From NCBI GenBank assembly GCA_025531455.1, contig JAMYHL010000102.1, positions 1-64,000 on the forward strand: a stretch of DNA of 64,000 bases, written 5' to 3'. A model generated the notes under the pieces. The model was given only the letters and a program-made list of their open reading frames with translations, was not told the origin of the DNA and ran no database searches. Origin of the DNA: Apiotrichum sp. Y4204 (taxonomy: Eukaryota; Basidiomycota; Tremellomycetes; Trichosporonales; Trichosporonaceae). Shown here piece by piece: positions 40,501-52,242 of this stretch. The position numbers and the translations under genes are program-made. Numbering within the stretch: position 1 is the stretch's first letter; the number at the start of each line of letters is the position of its first letter.

Positions 40501-42381
40501 CCCCTTGTGCTTCTACTTACAAAGTGCGCCACATTGCCAGGACAGCCAGGAGACACAGGAGACCAGGAGACTAGGAGAACGCCACCGCACAGCATGTGAC
40601 GTCGCTGTAATTAGCTGACGTCAGCGGCGGGGGATACCCCGTTTCAAACGGGGTGCCCACCCTCGTACGGTGTGGCGCTTGTTTGTTTGTGTTTGTGTGT
40701 CTGTGTGTGTGTGTGCGTGTGTGTGGCACATGGATCACACAACCATACATCTGGATAGGGATAGGGGCGATAGGGTTGACGAGAAGGAGGGTGTTATGTG
40801 TTAGAGTCGGAACGCGAAACGACTGTTCGCGGCATCTCGGACTCCCTTCCTGTAGGCCCTACGACAAACTACCAATGTCAGCAACATCGGGCAACATCGA
40901 CCGAGGTGGGAGGTATACAAGGTACCCCATACCATGAGCTCAGGGCGCGGATGGTACGACCCGACACTGACCTCTGCACCGAATACCACCACATGTGCGC
41001 ACGGATCCCTCCATGCTTTGCGCTGGTCGATGTCCGGCACTCGGTGCTCGGCGCTCAGCGGATCGGCGGCTCGGCATGCTCGGCACGCTGGGCAGACGCC
41101 ACGCGCACCGTGCGCAGGGATCAGCCGGAACAAAGGGGTCGAGCACGTCGAGTGGGAATCTTATGATCCCGTGATCAGATATTGTATAGATACATTTCCA
41201 AACTCGTCCCATAGTCGCATGGATCGCATGATCCTGTGGCTCATTCTATTGTGGCCTCTCAGGCTCCTGGCAGCCCATGCTCAATTCTGCCTGATGTCCC
41301 TACACAACATGAGCGTGAGAAGGGGAGGAAAGAGGCAGAGGCGGACATGAAGTTCCTATCTTGGCTGCGCGGCCCGTGCTCAGATTATGATACCGTGGCG
41401 TGCGGAAGTATGGAGTTGTGGACTTTGTACGATTGTGGGGTCGCAGGGTCGCACCTGGTTGTGGACGCGTGAGCTCAAAAAATGAAGTGTGAAGAGTGCG
41501 ATGTGAACTCGTAACGACGCGATCGGGGGACTGTCTCCGCTCAGCTTCTCCGCGTCCGGCTTTGAATGCTCGGCGGGGCTCCCTGCAGGGCGTGACGGGC
41601 GGCAGGGACACATCGCATCACCCATTCACGGGTTCCAAGCTTCGATACGGAGTACGGTCTTACACAAGCGAGAAGTGGGGGCGGGAGGGTGGGGCAGGAG
41701 GTGAAGGTTGCTATATTATGATGAACACAATGTGGATGTGGAATGGGCTGTTCGGCGTGCGCGCGGTCTTCCTCTTGTGGCGGGTCGCAAGCGGTCAACT
41801 GGTGTTTGTGGTCTTGCGGCCAGTGTTGTGACGTTATCTACATCGTATCGTGTATCATGTATCATGTATTATTTCTTCAAGATTGAGTGAGTCTCGGAAA
41901 TCTCTTGGCTGACTGACGTCTTATCTGCTGCGCGCAGCTTGGAATCTAGATCTCGGAGGCTCGGAGGTGCTTTTTGAGTTTATCTTCCGTGCTCATTAGC
42001 GTTTACCCACGACGGTCTCGGCTCGCGAGGGGCGCCCCAAGTGACGGCGTTGGTCCCGCTGGCCCAGGCGGGCCGCGGCCTCGAGGGTCGGAATGCCTTT
42101 GATGCCATATGCCAAATGCCGTAGAACGCAGATCATGGATCGGGGATCCGTGGATTCGTATACAACATGCATGTTATTACTTGCAAGGCCTGGAACGCCG
42201 GCGTCGGGTCTCGGTCCTCGGTCACGTCATCTCTGGCGTTTATCGGCCACTATCTCTATCTGATTAGCTGCTCGGGCCGGCGGTCTACCTGTCGACTATC
42301 TCTATCCCGTCGTTACTGCCCGTCGTCATTCCCTGCCCTTCTCCAGCCCACTTCGCTGCCTCCACACCATCCACTCATCCG
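37542..42381. other. 4.8-kb gene-poor region upstream of SKN7
   Basis: No gene is supported here on either strand despite many open frames; these are low-complexity or overlap in antisense. It contains GT-rich and ATG-rich microsatellites (37860-38030), a polypurine tract (38240-38420), a CAG run (38550-38571), GGCCAGA-type short tandem repeats (39280-39330) and a GT run (40683-40730). The part nearest SKN7 probably includes its long leader and promoter. Confidence 0.5.
38240..38420 (+). repeat. polypurine tract upstream of SKN7
   Basis: The plus strand is dominated by G and A for about 180 bases, ending in a T10 run near 38417. Read on the minus strand it is a pyrimidine tract about 700-880 bp upstream of the SKN7 start. 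Confidence 0.7.
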
Positions 42382-44170
42382 CTAGCGGCGCTTCTTCCGC
42401 GGCCGCGACTCCTTCGGCGTACTTGTCGGCGTGGCCTTGCGCCCGGTCCCGCCAGGCTTGCACGCGTCGCAAAGGAAGCTTCCTGTCGGCGCGGCGGACA
42501 TGCCGAGACACGCGAGGTGGAACCACTCGTAAGGGCAGTCCTCGTTCTGCGGTCAGCGAATGTTTTAAAAGGGTGGGAAATCGATGGGCTGAGAGTGAAG
42601 AGTCCGTAGCATCCTTCAGCCACACATGCCAGGAGCGATGTCTGCCACAGGTGCAGTGAACGAGGGGGCACCTTTGCAGCCGAGTAGCCATAGGAAATAC
42701 CCACATCACAGCCAACCATCTGCCGTCAGTGCCGTTTTCCTGCATCGCACCCACCTTGCCATACGAGACATTCTGGCAGTAACAATACCGCGGCTCATTC
42801 CTGCCATCAGCACAATCAAGGATAACACGCACGGATCAATCTCTATATCGGGGGGCAGCTCGGCCTCCGTCTCCGTCCGCTTCTTCCCGAGCCCCAAACT
42901 AGTCTCGTACGCGCCGAGCGCCGAGTCGAGCGCGCGGATATGCCGGTCAATCTGCGATCAGCCATGGTTCCGACTCTAAACCTACGGCATTGTACGCGCC
43001 AATCGCAATAGCGACCTTTTCTTCGCGATTGCGCACGAGCTCGCGCATCAGCTGCGCCATGTCGCCGAGCATCACCGTTGACGGCGGTGTCGCCTGGGGA
43101 GCCGGGGATCTCGATCGGAAAGGAACGGGCACCTTAGTCTCCTTGGTCTCCTTGGATTCGACAACAGCAGGAACCGAGGACTCAGCCGGTGGGGCGGTCA
43201 TAGCCGCCTCGGGCTCCTCGTCGTCGAATGCCACAGCATTCTCCACCGCCCCGAGCTCGGCGCTCGACTGCCGCGACATCGGGATGACGGCGTCTGCGGC
43301 AGCGTACGTGGCCGGCGTGGTGTAGTCCGGACTTCCGGCGGCGTCGATATCCGGACTGCCCGCTGCGTCGTCGTTGTCGTCGTGCATGTCAGGCTTTGGC
43401 CCTGAGGTATCACTTCGCGCAGGCGCTGACGGGCCAGGTGCGGGCGGGGTTGATGTAACCGGAGGAATGGTAAAGAGAGCCTCGGCAGGTCCAGGTGTCG
43501 TGGTCGCCGGTGGGGCATCACTTGACAGCGCGGGACCGGATGTCCCAGAGGCAACTGGCGCCGGCTCTGGCGCCTCGACCGGCGGATCACAAGACTTCAA
43601 AGGCGGGGCGCGGGTATCAGTCGATCCCTCAGCTGCAGGCGTGGGCGCAGCAGGCGCCGTCTCGATCTCGGTCTTGACCTCCGGCTCTCGTGTGGGACTC
43701 GCCACCGGCGCCCCCTCCGGCTCCTTACGCGCCAAACGCAGTCGGTGGGCAATATACTCGCGTACTCGCGCCTGCAGTCGTTCCTGCTGTACTGCACCGT
43801 CAGCACCATACCGCAATCATCAACTCGACTCAGCCCTTCGAGACTTACCCAAGCTCTCCTGGTCGAGTTCGCGCAACAGCCGTGAGTTACGGACCAGCTC
43901 GAGCGGGAGCTGCTCAACAATCTCATAGTGTTCCGCGGCGAAATCCGCCCACATCTCCGCGACCTTCTCCGTCCCCAGCTCCTCCTCCTTCTGCGCCGCG
44001 GTTGTAGTCGGCTTCTCCGCAGCCCGCGTACTTGCCGCCGCGCCGCGGTCGCGCAGGCTGCGGGTTATCGGCGCTTCGGGGGACACGCGCCGGCGCGGGC
44101 GGGAGGAGCGCGTGCTCATTGTTGTTGTGGTGGTGGATGTTGTTGTGGAGGATGGAGTTGGTCGCGTCAT
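42382..44170 (-). CDS. ING-family PHD-finger protein (Yng/Pho23-like)
   Basis: ING proteins read trimethylated histone H3 lysine 4 through a C-terminal PHD finger and belong to histone acetyltransferase or deacetylase complexes. The N-terminal exon (to about 43850) encodes a Ser/Thr-rich start and the ING helical region (WADFAAEHYEIVEQLPLELV, NSRLLRELDQES). The next exon continues QQERLQARVREYIAHRLRL and then a long Pro/Ala/Thr-rich acidic linker. DMAQLMRELVRNREEKVAIA and DRHIRALDSALGAYETSLG complete the helices. The PHD finger is NEPRYCYCQNVSYGK, MVGCD, then NEDCPYEWFHLACLG and GSFLCDACKP, split by a long intron of about 160 nt. It ends in a basic tail (PRKKRR). The linker is longer than in yeast homologues. 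The start at 44170 is the first Met in frame; 44119 is possible. Confidence 0.92.
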
Positions 44171-44559
44171 GGACTTTTTGGACAGGAGGCGCGTTTGTTG
44201 GTGTGGGAGTGAGTGTTGATGGGAATGAGTCACGTGACTTTGGCATGTTCGGCACACGTGTATTGAGCGTGAAAATTCGGCGTAGAGCCCTCGAGACCTG
44301 GCGGGTACAACTGCGATTAGCTTGGGGCAGTCGGCATGTCGATCGTCAAGGCAACTCTGAAAGCCCATCCAGAAATGCACATTGTCAAGAGCACAACCAA
44401 TCACTCTGTGCTGCAATACTGACCATTCTTCCAAGAGCCGCCTATACTCCAATGTACTAAGCACATTGGAGCCTGACATGATACTCATCGCGAGTTTCGA
44501 GCAGTCACATCTAGGTAACGGTTATGACAGTGGTACAGACTCCAACTCCCTCAGCGGCG
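44171..44559. other. intergenic upstream of the ING gene
   Basis: Promoter region of the ING gene. No gene is seen. Confidence 0.45.
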
Positions 44560-44859
44560 CTACCTATTAGCGACCCCCCTGGTAACCTGGCTGTCGCTAG
44601 TCATGGTACTGAAGCGCGGGGCGTTATCGCAGTTGAGCCAGAAGGTCTGCCGCTCGCCCCGGCAATACTGTTTCGTTCCCTTGAAGAGTGTGCCGCCCTT
44701 CATGCGCCACCACCAAGTAACCGGCCCCCAGTGGAAGTCCTTGAAGTCTGCGTTCTCTTCCAGTTTGATGCATGGCTGACACTCAAGCGGTGGAGTTTGA
44801 GTGCCTTCAAGGTACACAGAATCAAGAGTCGCGTCACGGCGAAACGCAAGCCTCCCCAA
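44560..44859 (-). pseudogene. degenerate paralogue of the small secreted cysteine protein family
   Basis: A 99-codon frame contains LECQPCIKLEENADFKDFHW, TWWWRMKGGTLFKGTKQYC and ERQTFWLNCDN. The spacing C..L.E...FK....G.....W......LF.....C matches the intact gene at 45297-45602, but no signal peptide or upstream cysteines are present, and the C-terminus continues past the usual final cysteine. It is either a decayed copy or a gene whose first exon I could not find. Confidence 0.4.
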
Positions 44860-45296
44860 CCTTGAACTTTCTTGTTGTGCCTTTCTATCCCCTTCGTCTC
44901 ATAGAGCTAGAGACACGCTGTGCCGTTTGCACTTGTAGTGCGATGTGTGTTTGGACGCCTCTGGACGGCTTCACTGTGTTACTGTGCTCTAAAGCTTCGC
45001 GTGGTGTTGATCCTCTGGAATCGAGCGATGCTCTCTGTGGCAAAAATGAACAGCAGTGCCTCACAATCGTCCCATATGCGCTGGTACATCTCTTACCCTC
45101 CGAGACGCCTTTTAACAAGATTGCTGTACAGGGTCGCCCAGCGATCCAGCGACAGGACACAGCACGCGTCGGCCTCGATGTCACATTGCTACTTCTAGTG
45201 AAACCTCGGCGGTGGCCTGAGGAAGGCCATGTCGTTTCAACGGGGTCCAACCGTACTTCGCCCAGTTACATTAATCGCTCAATACATGCCCACAAA
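44860..45296. other. intergenic, no supported gene
   Basis: A plus-strand frame of 203 codons (44772-45383) crosses this stretch but shows no domain and overlaps the secreted-protein gene in antisense. No gene is called. Confidence 0.4.
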
Positions 45297-45602
45297 CTAC
45301 ATGCACCCAATACCCTTTCCATCTTCCTGGGCCATACAAAACTCCAGATTTTCCCTAAACAGCTTCCCACTACTCTTATGTAGGTGCCAGTTCACCTTCG
45401 TGAGCTTGTCGCCACACAGCCACCCCTTGAACTGGTCCGTCTCGGCCAGCGCAACGCAGCGGTGCACGGTATCGAACGTCTCGTTCTTGCACAGAATCCC
45501 CTTGCCGCCGTCGCAGAAGGTGAAGACGCCGTCGGCGTCGCCGCGGGGCGCGTGCGGGGCGGCCATGACGGCGGCGGCGAGGATGAGGAGGGCGGCTTTC
45601 AT
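45297..45602 (-). CDS. small secreted cysteine-containing protein
   Basis: This intronless gene encodes 101 residues with a signal peptide (MKAALLILAAAVMAAPHA). The mature part has the pattern FTFCDGGKGILC, HRCVALAETDQFKGWLCGD and LEFCMAQEDGKGIGCM, i.e. six cysteines. The protein at 46832-47089 shares FK.C.GG...C, RA..SWHCGD and C.A.DDGNGV.C, so the two are paralogues. They are divergently oriented with 1.2 kb between them. I do not recognise the family; small secreted disulfide proteins of this size in fungi are often effector-like or antimicrobial, but nothing here shows that. The start is fixed by the signal peptide. Confidence 0.7.
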   Translation of the reverse strand: MKAALLILAAAVMAAPHAPRGDADGVFTFCDGGKGILCKNETFDTVHRCVALAETDQFKGWLCGDKLTKVNWHLHKSSGKLFRENLEFCMAQEDGKGIGCM

Positions 45603-46831
45603 TGAGGAATGGAGGAATGTTGGTCGTAAACTGCCGGAAGAGTGGGAGAGTGTTAACGTTGACGGTTTGTCCTCGTGTGGTTTTGATGGCGGTGACCGAC
45701 TTGGGATGTGTTGAATTTCGTTGTCCACTGAGATGCAGTGAGGAATGTCCGTCGAGCTTTGTGTCAAGTTGGGCGTTAGTCTCGTGAGTGTCGTGACTTG
45801 TCTGGTGATGACAGGCGGCAAGCAGTCTGATGTTAAAGGCTTCATCCTCATTCTCTCTCTCGCGAAGAGTTATTATGTATAAGGTTGAGATGCGGCCCTC
45901 ACGTCCGTCACGTCGCACAGCGATGGCAGCGGGCACAGGGTGAAACGACTCCTGCGAGCTATCGCATACCAGTGCGCGCAGTCTCGCGCCCCAAGCCCAG
46001 CCCGACGTTGGTATGCCACCACCTCCAACATAAATAGAGCGGTGCATCCCCAGGCAACAGTGTGAACATGGAACGCGTGCGGTGCAAGCCAGCAGCGCCT
46101 GTGCAACTCTTGCCCAGCCTTGGGGATGTGATACACCATACCACCGGTTTCGAGGCACGGTTTCCCTGGAGTTTCAGACTCTGGGATGACAGAGATCCGA
46201 CGTCTTTGGAGAAGGCATACCTCTTTTGTCACGAGCACTGTTCTGATGGCGATGGAGACAGCGCTGTTCCGGTGCACCGAGGCCAGTGACAGCTCACAGA
46301 TAGCGTCGATATTGGAAGAGAGAAAAGCTCAGAGGGAGTGGCGGGGGTGTAAGGTTTCGGGCATCTGGGGGTGGCAACAGTCTCAAAGTTTCAGAGCTTT
46401 CATCGCCTCCACACAACGGTGGGCGGTGATACAGAATGTGAAGTAGTGCTCACGGCGAGCGAGCAGTTTGGAGAAGGACGGCTCCACAACACCCACTCCA
46501 TCAGCACTTCAATGTTGGGAGATGCACGCCCCCAAGTCTCGTGACGCAGATTAAGCTCGGCACAGTGAGCGCGTTCCATCTAGAGGTCCGTCTGACGGGG
46601 ACGGTGTCGCGTCCAGCGGTGTAGCCGAACTTTGTCTCGGATGGCTGGGTGCCAGCGTGAAGTTTGAAGTGAGTGAGGATTGAAGAGAGGATGCGACGCG
46701 CGCCAGTCCTCTTGTGTATGCATGACTTTGTGGGTCCGTGATGCTATAAAATGAATACTCTAAACCAGCAACCGGGGTGTTCAACATAACAAACATTGAT
46801 CTTCTCCCCGTTTCTCGACTCCGCCCAAATC
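45603..46831. other. shared upstream region of two divergent secreted-protein genes
   Basis: No gene is supported; frames such as 45873-46277 (minus) have no recognisable content. A TATA box for the plus-strand gene is at 46745. Confidence 0.5.
46745..46751 (+). promoter_or_regulatory. TATA box of the plus-strand secreted-protein gene
   Basis: TATAAAA lies 81 bp upstream of the ATG at 46832, a typical distance for a strong, regulated fungal promoter. Confidence 0.6.
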
Positions 46832-47089
46832 ATGAAGCTCGCCCTCCTCCTCATCCTCACCGGCTCCGCGCTCGCCACCAAGTGGGACTTCAAGACGTGC
46901 AACGGCGGCCTGCAGTGTCCCGGCGGGGAATGCGCCCGCGTCGCTACCAACGGGGGCAACCGCGCTCTGCGAAGCTGGCACTGCGGTGACACGAGTTTTC
47001 TCCTGCACGGCCGGACGCACGCGCTGTTCGTTAATGGGAAGCGGGCGTGTACTGCCATCGACGACGGAAATGGCGTGCGCTGTCCTTGA
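46832..47089 (+). CDS. small secreted cysteine-containing protein (paralogue)
   Basis: This intronless gene encodes 85 residues with a signal peptide (MKLALLLILTGSALA). The mature part has six cysteines in FKTCNGGLQCPGGECARVA, RSWHCGDTSFLL and RACTAIDDGNGVRCP, the same order and ending as the divergent gene at 45297-45602. It is shorter in the central loop. A TATAAAA box sits 81 bp upstream. The upstream in-frame Met at 46796 is rejected because it would bury the signal peptide. The function is unknown. Confidence 0.72.
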   Translation: MKLALLLILTGSALATKWDFKTCNGGLQCPGGECARVATNGGNRALRSWHCGDTSFLLHGRTHALFVNGKRACTAIDDGNGVRCP

Positions 47090-47641
47090 GATGATAGGAG
47101 GATGAGATTGGGGTAGGCGTGTTCTGGCGCCGCGGGGTGTTTGTAGCGGTTCTTATGAAAGTGTGCTGAGGTAGTGTTTGTGAGACTTAGAAGCTGCAGG
47201 GCAGTCCGATGAAATAGACAAGACCAGGTTCTAGTAAACTCTATTTCAGAGCGTGGTATCAGCGTGGTATCAGCTGGATGTAGATGGTGCACATGAGCTG
47301 ACCTATTCAGATCTGTCGGCAGCGGGCATCTTCCATATCGTGCGACTTGACGTGAGAGTAAACAACTCCTTTCGCCAAAATGATGAGCAGAAAAGCCTGT
47401 CTGAGGGGAAGCTTTGGTGATGGAGCGTGTTTCGGTCAGTGGCAACCGTAGTCAGATGAGATACATTCCTCGTAACCGATTAAGCAGCCCTACCTCCCCA
47501 GAAACTGAGTCCCCAACAACGTTCGCTCAGCGCCCCACTCTCCGTATTGACAAAGGCGTTCATCTGCGCAATACACAAACAAACTATTACAGCGTAGTCT
47601 CGACCGGCGAGCCCTAGGAACCTGGCCTACTGGGTAGAAGC
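47090..47641. other. intergenic, 3' flank region
   Basis: This lies between the 3' ends of two convergent genes. No gene is seen. Confidence 0.45.
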
Positions 47642-48839
47642 CTAGTAGTGTCCGTGTGGTGCCTGGGCCTGGGGGAAGGTCATTGCGCCCGCACCCACAC
47701 CGGCCATCGTGGGGGAGGTCTGGCGGGTCATGCCGGCGTACCCATTCTCAGCAGAGTAGGTGCCATCAGACTCCCAGTCGTACGGCGCGCCATGGACGGG
47801 CGAGGGCTGGGGCTGAACGGGAGGCGGGTACGAAGTGTAGTCGTTGGTGTCGTCAAAGCCATAAGCCTGCTGGGGCACCGGCTGCTGAGTATAGGCGGGA
47901 GACTTCTCGTCGTAGTCGAGCATCGCGGCGGCACCGAATGACGAGCCACTGAGAGCCGAGGTGGCAGCGGGGTCCACGTCGTGACCATACGAGGAAGGCC
48001 CATCGAGCTCGTCACCAAGAGACATGCGGCGATCGCCGTCACTTGTCGACCGAGAGACGGGAACAGCGTGATGGGTCTGGGTGTCGCCGTGGTGGTTGAG
48101 CTCCGGCCAACGCATGGGCTCGTCATCGTTGTCACGCTTGCGGAGTAGGCAGAGAATGATAGCCGCAATGATAGCGAGGCCGGCCACAGCCGCGCCGACA
48201 GCGATACCGATAATGGCACCCTTGGAGAGTCCTTCCGACTTGGCGTGGGTGGGTTCGGCAGTGGGAGTCACAAACACCGTAACTGGCCTTCCCTCGACGG
48301 TCTTGATGGTAAACTCTGAGCTAACAGGTGCGGAGCTCGTGTCAGATGGAGAAGCCGACGAGCTGTCAGAAGTGGACTGCGGCTGCTCGGAAGTCGAGGT
48401 GGGCGTCGGAGTGCTGGACGTCGAGGGCAGCGCGCTGGTCGAGGAGGCCTCAGACGACGGCACAGTTGACGAGTTGGCAGTCGGCGGCTTCACAACAGAC
48501 GTGGTGCCGTTATTGCCACCAACAGGGGGCTTAACCTCAGTCGTACCCGAAGGCTCAGTCGAAGGAGGCGCAGGGGTCGATGGCTTGACGGGCCCAGTAG
48601 TGACGGGAGGTGTGGTCGGCTTCACAGTAGACTCGGCCGTGGATGTCTGAACGTCAGTTGTGCTTTGCATGTGGGGTCCTCACGGTCACTCCGGGCAGGC
48701 CCGGTAGCGTAATTCCAAGGTCGATCGGGTCGATGAGACGTTGCCGACGGACTAGCCGCATATGGGGGTGGCGGTCACCGGCGGCGGCAGCGACAACCAG
48801 TGGGACTGCAACGAGGGCGGAGAGGGTCGAAACACGCAT
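47642..48839 (-). CDS. Mid2/SKG6-like single-pass membrane protein
   Basis: The product of 386 residues resembles fungal cell-surface sensors: signal peptide, Ser/Thr/Pro-rich extracellular stalk, one transmembrane helix and a cytoplasmic tail. Exons 48684-48839 and 47642-48646 are joined across a 37-nt intron with exact phase. The signal peptide is VSTLSALVAVPLVVAAAAG; a dibasic site (RLVRRQR) follows and could be cut by a Kex2-type protease. The stalk carries VKPPVGGNNGTTSV and SSTPTPTSTSEQP and is likely O-glycosylated. The membrane helix (GAIIGIAVGAAVAGLAIIAA, then IILCLL) is followed by RKRDNDDE. The tail of about 165 residues is rich in Pro, Gln, Ser and Tyr. Family assignment rests on architecture, so a role in wall-stress sensing is inference. 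Confidence 0.75.
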
Positions 48840-51800
48840 GTTGATATTATGAATAAAATGCGCAGGGAGACCAAAGGAAACGAGAAAGAAGCGAAGAATG
48901 TAAGAAAGTTAGAGCGAGGAGAGGATCTTGCCGGGGCGTGCGCTGCACTGGGCGGGGTGGAAACAGCTGACTGTCACAAAGTGAACACGAAAACAGAGAC
49001 GATAGCAGGAGGATGAGCGATGCGCGATAGGCAACGGTCACTGAGTTACTATCCGTGGTTACTGTTGCGCAGTTCTGTTTACTCGGATACGCGTGTGGTC
49101 TCTGGGCACACAAGCTAGTGGCGTGTTGCGTCTAGCTGGGCGATGGGCTCAAGTCTGGTGGATCGCGATGACTCGAGGACAGGATACCCAACACTGATGT
49201 GTGCAAGTGTCCAAACGCGAAACTGCAGAAGTGACAAGCCGAAGAGGGAAGAGCGAGAGCGAACGGGGAAGACGAAGAACGAGTGTGCTTTGGCTGAAGG
49301 AGAGTCGAAGAATGGAGGGAAACAAAGCGGGGGCTTTGGTGGGTTGAAGCGGGGTCGAAGACGAGTGTCTGTGTGTATGTGTAGACGACGTGTGTTTGAG
49401 TGTCGAAGAGGGTGTCGTTTCGTGATGGCGCCGGGTCCTGCCGCGGTGTGACGAAAAAGAACTGTAAACACGACGAGATGGAGAGGATTCGAGAAGAGAA
49501 GAGAGAGGATTGAAGGATGAGAAGGATGCGAGGAATGGGAATGGGGAGTGGATGGATGGAATCGTGAACGAGGGACGCGCGGGACACACACTGGGGGTGG
49601 GGAGTGGGGAGCAGGGGAGGAACGAAACTCGCAGGCGCAGCACACGGCGCACAGGCACTCGGTCAGAGATCAGAGAGAGGACACTGTGCACTGTACACAG
49701 ACCGAAAGAAAGGATGGCAGACCCCGGAGGAAGGAACCCTCGAGCACCCCAGTTTCTACAGTCCCAGCTGAGAGGCGACTGCGCAAACGCCCCCGAGCGG
49801 GTCAGCGCGGCTGTCTCACTGTGCGCCGCCTGCACTTTGGTTCTGCGTGCATCCTCTTCTAGTCGAAGTAGCGCGTTTGGATGGATTCGTGGAACCAAGG
49901 GGTTACAACACAGACCCATGCAGACAGGCAAAGTCAAAGGAGACGAGGGAGGAGAGCAGAGGCGGACGTGTACTGCACGCGTGAATGGTGAATGGGGTCT
50001 CCAACGGTCAACGGCCCAGGCACCTCAGCGAGGGGCGCCCATGCCAATCATGCCAATCATGGACCCTTTCAATGGGTCGCTAACACCCTGGGGACCACCC
50101 AGGGCCCACCCTGGATGTTCAACTGGCGGGAGGCGGCAGAGGGCGGAGAGGGCGGAGAGCTGGGCAGAGGGGCAGCGGCCGGAGGCTACGGCAAACCGGC
50201 AGTGAACAGCGCGAACAGTGTCCGTCGTGACTCCTGAGTGAACTCCTGAACCAATGGGTGAAGCCACCCGGGCCCTCGTCCCGTTCGCTGCTCCGCGTCT
50301 TCGCGTTCAGGCACCCAAAGAAGAAATCGAGTCCTGACCGAACCCTGACCCAGCGTGTCGCAGACAAGGCCAGGGCGTGAGGGGGAGAGGGGTACGCCAC
50401 CAGGGGAGAAAGTATCAAATAGCCTGGACTGTCATGGAACTCCAGTAGTTTTCGCCTTCTTTTCGGCTCGACGCGTTTGTTATTACGTGTCTAGTTGGAA
50501 TGCGTCGCTTTCGGTCTGTTTCTAATTGCAGATTGGGCAAGCGGCCAACAGTGCGATCTGGGGACTAACAGTAAAAAAGCGTAAACCTTCCATTGGAGAG
50601 CGCGTGTTGCATACATCGTAACCGGGGGACCCGCGAATTCGGTTTCCTTGCCATGCACCCCAAAATCAGGTCTAGGCCGTCAAGGAGACTGGGCCAATAA
50701 TGCTGACAATTGACGGTCGTTAGTAGTCAGTCGCCGGTAAAGCATCTGGCTCCACCACCGTTGGGTTGGAAACCTCATGAGCTGGCTGTTTAACTGTGGC
50801 GTTGTGGTGCATCGAGTTGCCATCCCGTCCGATCGTGCGCGGCATTGTGTACTGCGTCACGGAGATGGCGCCGTTGCTGTGCAGAATGAGACTACGGAGT
50901 CCAGTAACGCAGGCCAAGTGATACATGATATCATCTCCGCGGTCATGACTCCGGTCTGTACAACTCTGCTAGCTGATTACTCTCGGGATCGCGGGGTTTG
51001 GTTCTCACGTACTCACCGGCCCGCAGCTCCCATTCCGGTCGCTTCACCGATGCGATAAGCCCGTAATTTCCTCAATGGGCGACTGTCGATTGGGGTCGTC
51101 CCTGGATACTGGGACCTGCAAGGACATGGAATGGGTTCATGATGCCTCCTTGCACTTGCATCCCGAAGCCGTATGGCCTGTGTTTCATCCTCTCGATAGT
51201 ACACTCTTGGCTTTGCTGTTGGAATCGAAGACCTTTTTCGGCCGTGGTTAGTTGTTCGTTAGTGTTAGAGCCTGGCAGCTTTGAATCTCCGGAGCGCTGA
51301 AGCTTTGAGTCAGGAGATGACTACTGCATGCGGTTGATTCTCCGGCTTTACCTGCTAGCGGCTCACAGTCTATGCCACTGGCCACTGGCTGCCTTTCCGA
51401 TATCCCGGCCGACAACGATGCTGGGTACGATCGGATACAATATTGTCAGGAAGCAGATGCAGGAAGCAGGATCCAGGAAGCAGGTAGCAGGAAGCGAGGG
51501 AGCGCGCAGTCCATCGTGTACACGCATGTGCAGGGATCGAGCACTCGTTACGCTGCATTGTTGCTCCCACATTACGCGTTTCAGATTGAATCAATCACCT
51601 GATCAGCTGCACTGTACTCGACCTTGACGCCCTTGACGCGGAGGATGGTGCGCGATCGTAGCTTCACAGGCGCAGGGGAGAGGGCAACATGTCGACGAGG
51701 TGGCCTGGTGGCCTGGTGACCTGTTGGCTTGGTGGAATCGGCTCCGATCAACGTACGGCGCCGGGAGTCTAATTACTGACCCCCAGTACCCCCGTTCCTT

Positions 51801-52242
51801 GTTCTATATGCGTCCTCATTGACATGAGATATCCACGCGCTGAATTGTTCGGTGGCCACACCTCAAACCTTCTGTCAACTGTATCCTGCGGGTCGTGATT
51901 CGAGCGGCTCTACAGTCACCGACAGTGCGCTCGAGCGGCTAATAGTAGAGTGCCAGAAGGCCAGAGTGCCAAAGTGCCACAGACATCGCGGCACCTGCTG
52001 CTGATATCCAGATCCCAGACCAATCAGAGCATGAACGGCTTCGACACGGCGAGCAGCGGATTTACGGATGTAGGGCATCACGTGATGCAAAAGCAATAAT
52101 GACGTGTAAAGCTCTCCCACGTCCCTCACTTCCGCCACCAGTACCACTTTGCTGATAACGGATGACCAGATGGCGCAGTGCCAGTGACATTGAATCACAA
52201 CAATCCAGAAGTTTCCAACTACACACTCACCCAGTCCCAGCA
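48840..52242. other. 3.4-kb gene-poor region
   Basis: The first 700 bp are the pyrimidine-rich (minus strand) leader and promoter of the membrane-protein gene. Beyond it, open frames overlap in antisense and carry no domains. A short GCAGGAAGCAG repeat occurs at 51448-51505. No gene is supported. Confidence 0.5.

Noticed and set aside
49115..49937. Long Ser/Pro/Phe-rich minus-strand frames
   Set aside because: They arise from a pyrimidine-rich tract upstream of the membrane-protein gene; all three frames are open there.
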